Positions 13,271 through 14,040 of a DNA stretch of 14,040 nt are shown piece after piece. Within the stretch, counting starts at the first letter, position 1. Each line of letters opens with the position of its first letter. The notes beneath the pieces were generated by a model that saw only the letters and a list, made by a program, of their open reading frames with translations, was not told the origin of the DNA and did no database searches. This DNA is from Treponema sp. (GTDB taxonomy: Bacteria > Spirochaetota > Spirochaetia > Treponematales > Breznakiellaceae). The stretch is from positions 1 through 14,040 of the forward strand of contig JAISEB010000244.1 in the NCBI GenBank assembly GCA_031264395.1, written 5' to 3'. Position numbers and translations under genes: made by a program.

Positions 13271-14040
13271 TCCAATTCAACGGCGGCGGTTCCGCCGCCC
13301 GGCAGAGGAGAAGACCGCAGGCATTTGAGAGCTGAACGGGACTCCAGCCGCGACCCCACAGTGCCCGGAGGGTATGAGGCCGCGAAATTCGGCATTTTTA
13401 TCCATTGGGGCTTGTACTCCGTCCCCGCGTGGGCCCCGCCCACAGGCGAGCTGGGCAGTATTCCCCCCGAGGTCTGGTTCACCCATAACCCCTACGCTGA
13501 GTGGTACTTCAATTCCATCCGCGTAAAGGAAGGGCCCAGCTGGGAACATCACAAGGAAACATACGGCGAAGATTTTCCCTATGAAAATTTTATCGGCATG
13601 TGGCGCGCGGAAAAGTGGAACCCCCGCGAATGGGCGTCGCTTTTCAGGGAAGCGGGGGCGCAGTACGTGGTACCGGTGACGAAGCATCACGACGGGTTCT
13701 GCCTGTGGGATTCGGCGTACACCGGTTACAACAGCTGCCGCCTGGGGCCGCGCCGGGATATTGCGGGCGAACTGTGCCGGGCCGTCCGGGACGAGGGCAT
13801 GCGCTTCGGCGTGTACTACTCGGGGCTTATCGACTGGCGCTGGGCGAAGTGGCCCATGCGCGACGGCTTTGACGTGGAGCACCCGGACAACATCGGGTAC
13901 GACTACGCGGACTACGCGTATAACCAGGTGATTGAACTGATCAACGCCTACAAGCCGTCGCTGATCTTCAACGACATAGGCTGGCCGTACAAGGGGGAAC
14001 GGGATCTGCCCTACCTGTTTGCCCACTACTACAACACGGT
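13268..14040 (+). CDS. GH29 alpha-L-fucosidase, N-terminal part (3' end cut by window edge)
   Basis: The frame is open from the ATG at 13268 to the end of the window, giving 257 complete codons. It is a retaining alpha-L-fucosidase that removes fucose from glycans. KFGIFIHWGLYSVPAW (40-55) is the family's first signature, with His46. VTKHHDGFCLWDS (137-149) carries the paired active-site histidines His140 and His141. FNDIGWP (234-240) holds the predicted nucleophile Asp236 and, with the following YLFAHYYN, resembles the Thermotoga maritima enzyme (GH29-A type; comparison from memory). No signal peptide is seen, so it should act in the cytoplasm on imported substrate. The acid/base residue and C-terminal domain lie beyond the window. 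Other possible starts are GTG 13262 or a later TTG, because no ribosome-binding site sits at normal distance from 13268. Confidence 0.9.
   Translation, partial: MSNSTAAVPPPGRGEDRRHLRAERDSSRDPTVPGGYEAAKFGIFIHWGLYSVPAWAPPTGELGSIPPEVWFTHNPYAEWYFNSIRVKEGPSWEHHKETYGEDFPYENFIGMWRAEKWNPREWASLFREAGAQYVVPVTKHHDGFCLWDSAYTGYNSCRLGPRRDIAGELCRAVRDEGMRFGVYYSGLIDWRWAKWPMRDGFDVEHPDNIGYDYADYAYNQVIELINAYKPSLIFNDIGWPYKGERDLPYLFAHYYNT

Noticed and set aside
13277..14026. A 249-codon minus-strand open frame opposite the fucosidase.
   Set aside because: The plus strand encodes clear GH29 signatures in the same stretch; the antisense product has none.
1..14040. Search for tRNA, rRNA, CRISPR repeats, insertion sequences, attachment sites and phage or defence genes.
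   Set aside because: No cloverleaf, regular repeat-spacer series, transposase or terminal inverted repeat was seen by eye; the region looks like ordinary chromosome.

Overview
The window reads like the chromosome of a spirochete, most likely a free-living or gut-associated treponeme. The grounds are a DNA polymerase III delta' gene followed by a soluble NtrB/NtrC-like pair (from memory, Treponema pallidum carries a comparable pair), an NYN-nuclease/cold-shock fusion, and a sugar importer with a fucosidase. This is inference from gene content; no rRNA or marker gene is present. Coding density is high, genes are GC-rich, and the spaces between them are clearly AT-richer, so promoters and operators stand out.

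Layout. (1) Bases 1-3421, plus strand: the 3' part of holB, a PAS histidine kinase and a sigma54-activator response regulator, each joined by an ATGA overlap. (2) Bases 3468-4496, minus strand: a Gfo/Idh/MocA oxidoreductase. It diverges from an NYN/cold-shock protein (4700-5647, plus) across a 203-bp spacer with two back-to-back promoters. (3) Bases 5814-8821, minus strand: a complete four-gene ECF-type transporter operon in the order S, A, A, T, with every junction overlapping. (4) Bases 8822-8975: a divergent control region holding two copies of the inverted repeat GTTTCT-N6-AGAAAC, one on the -35 and one just downstream of the start of a near-consensus promoter for the ECF operon. (5) Bases 8976-9869, plus strand: a patatin-like phospholipase. 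(6) Bases 9870-14040, plus strand: a long leader with hairpins, then a sugar ABC importer (lipoprotein binding protein and two permeases, no ATPase) and the first 257 codons of a GH29 alpha-L-fucosidase that runs off the window.

How they work together. The two-component pair should activate sigma54 promoters elsewhere; no good sigma54 site was found here. The ECF cassette is a self-contained vitamin or amino-acid importer whose S subunit looks TrpP-like; the twin operators suggest tight repression of it. The last four genes form a catabolic unit: a fucose-containing glycoside is captured and imported, then cleaved in the cytoplasm, because the fucosidase has no signal peptide. The energising ATPase must be supplied from elsewhere, as is common for CUT1 importers.

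The points most worth a second look are the twin operators, the pairing of an altered H-switch and an altered signature motif in the same predicted ATP site of the ECF ATPases, the fucosidase start codon lying inside a 21-bp inverted repeat, the hairpin-rich sugar-operon leader, and the NYN/cold-shock fusion. No tRNA, rRNA, CRISPR array or insertion sequence was seen.
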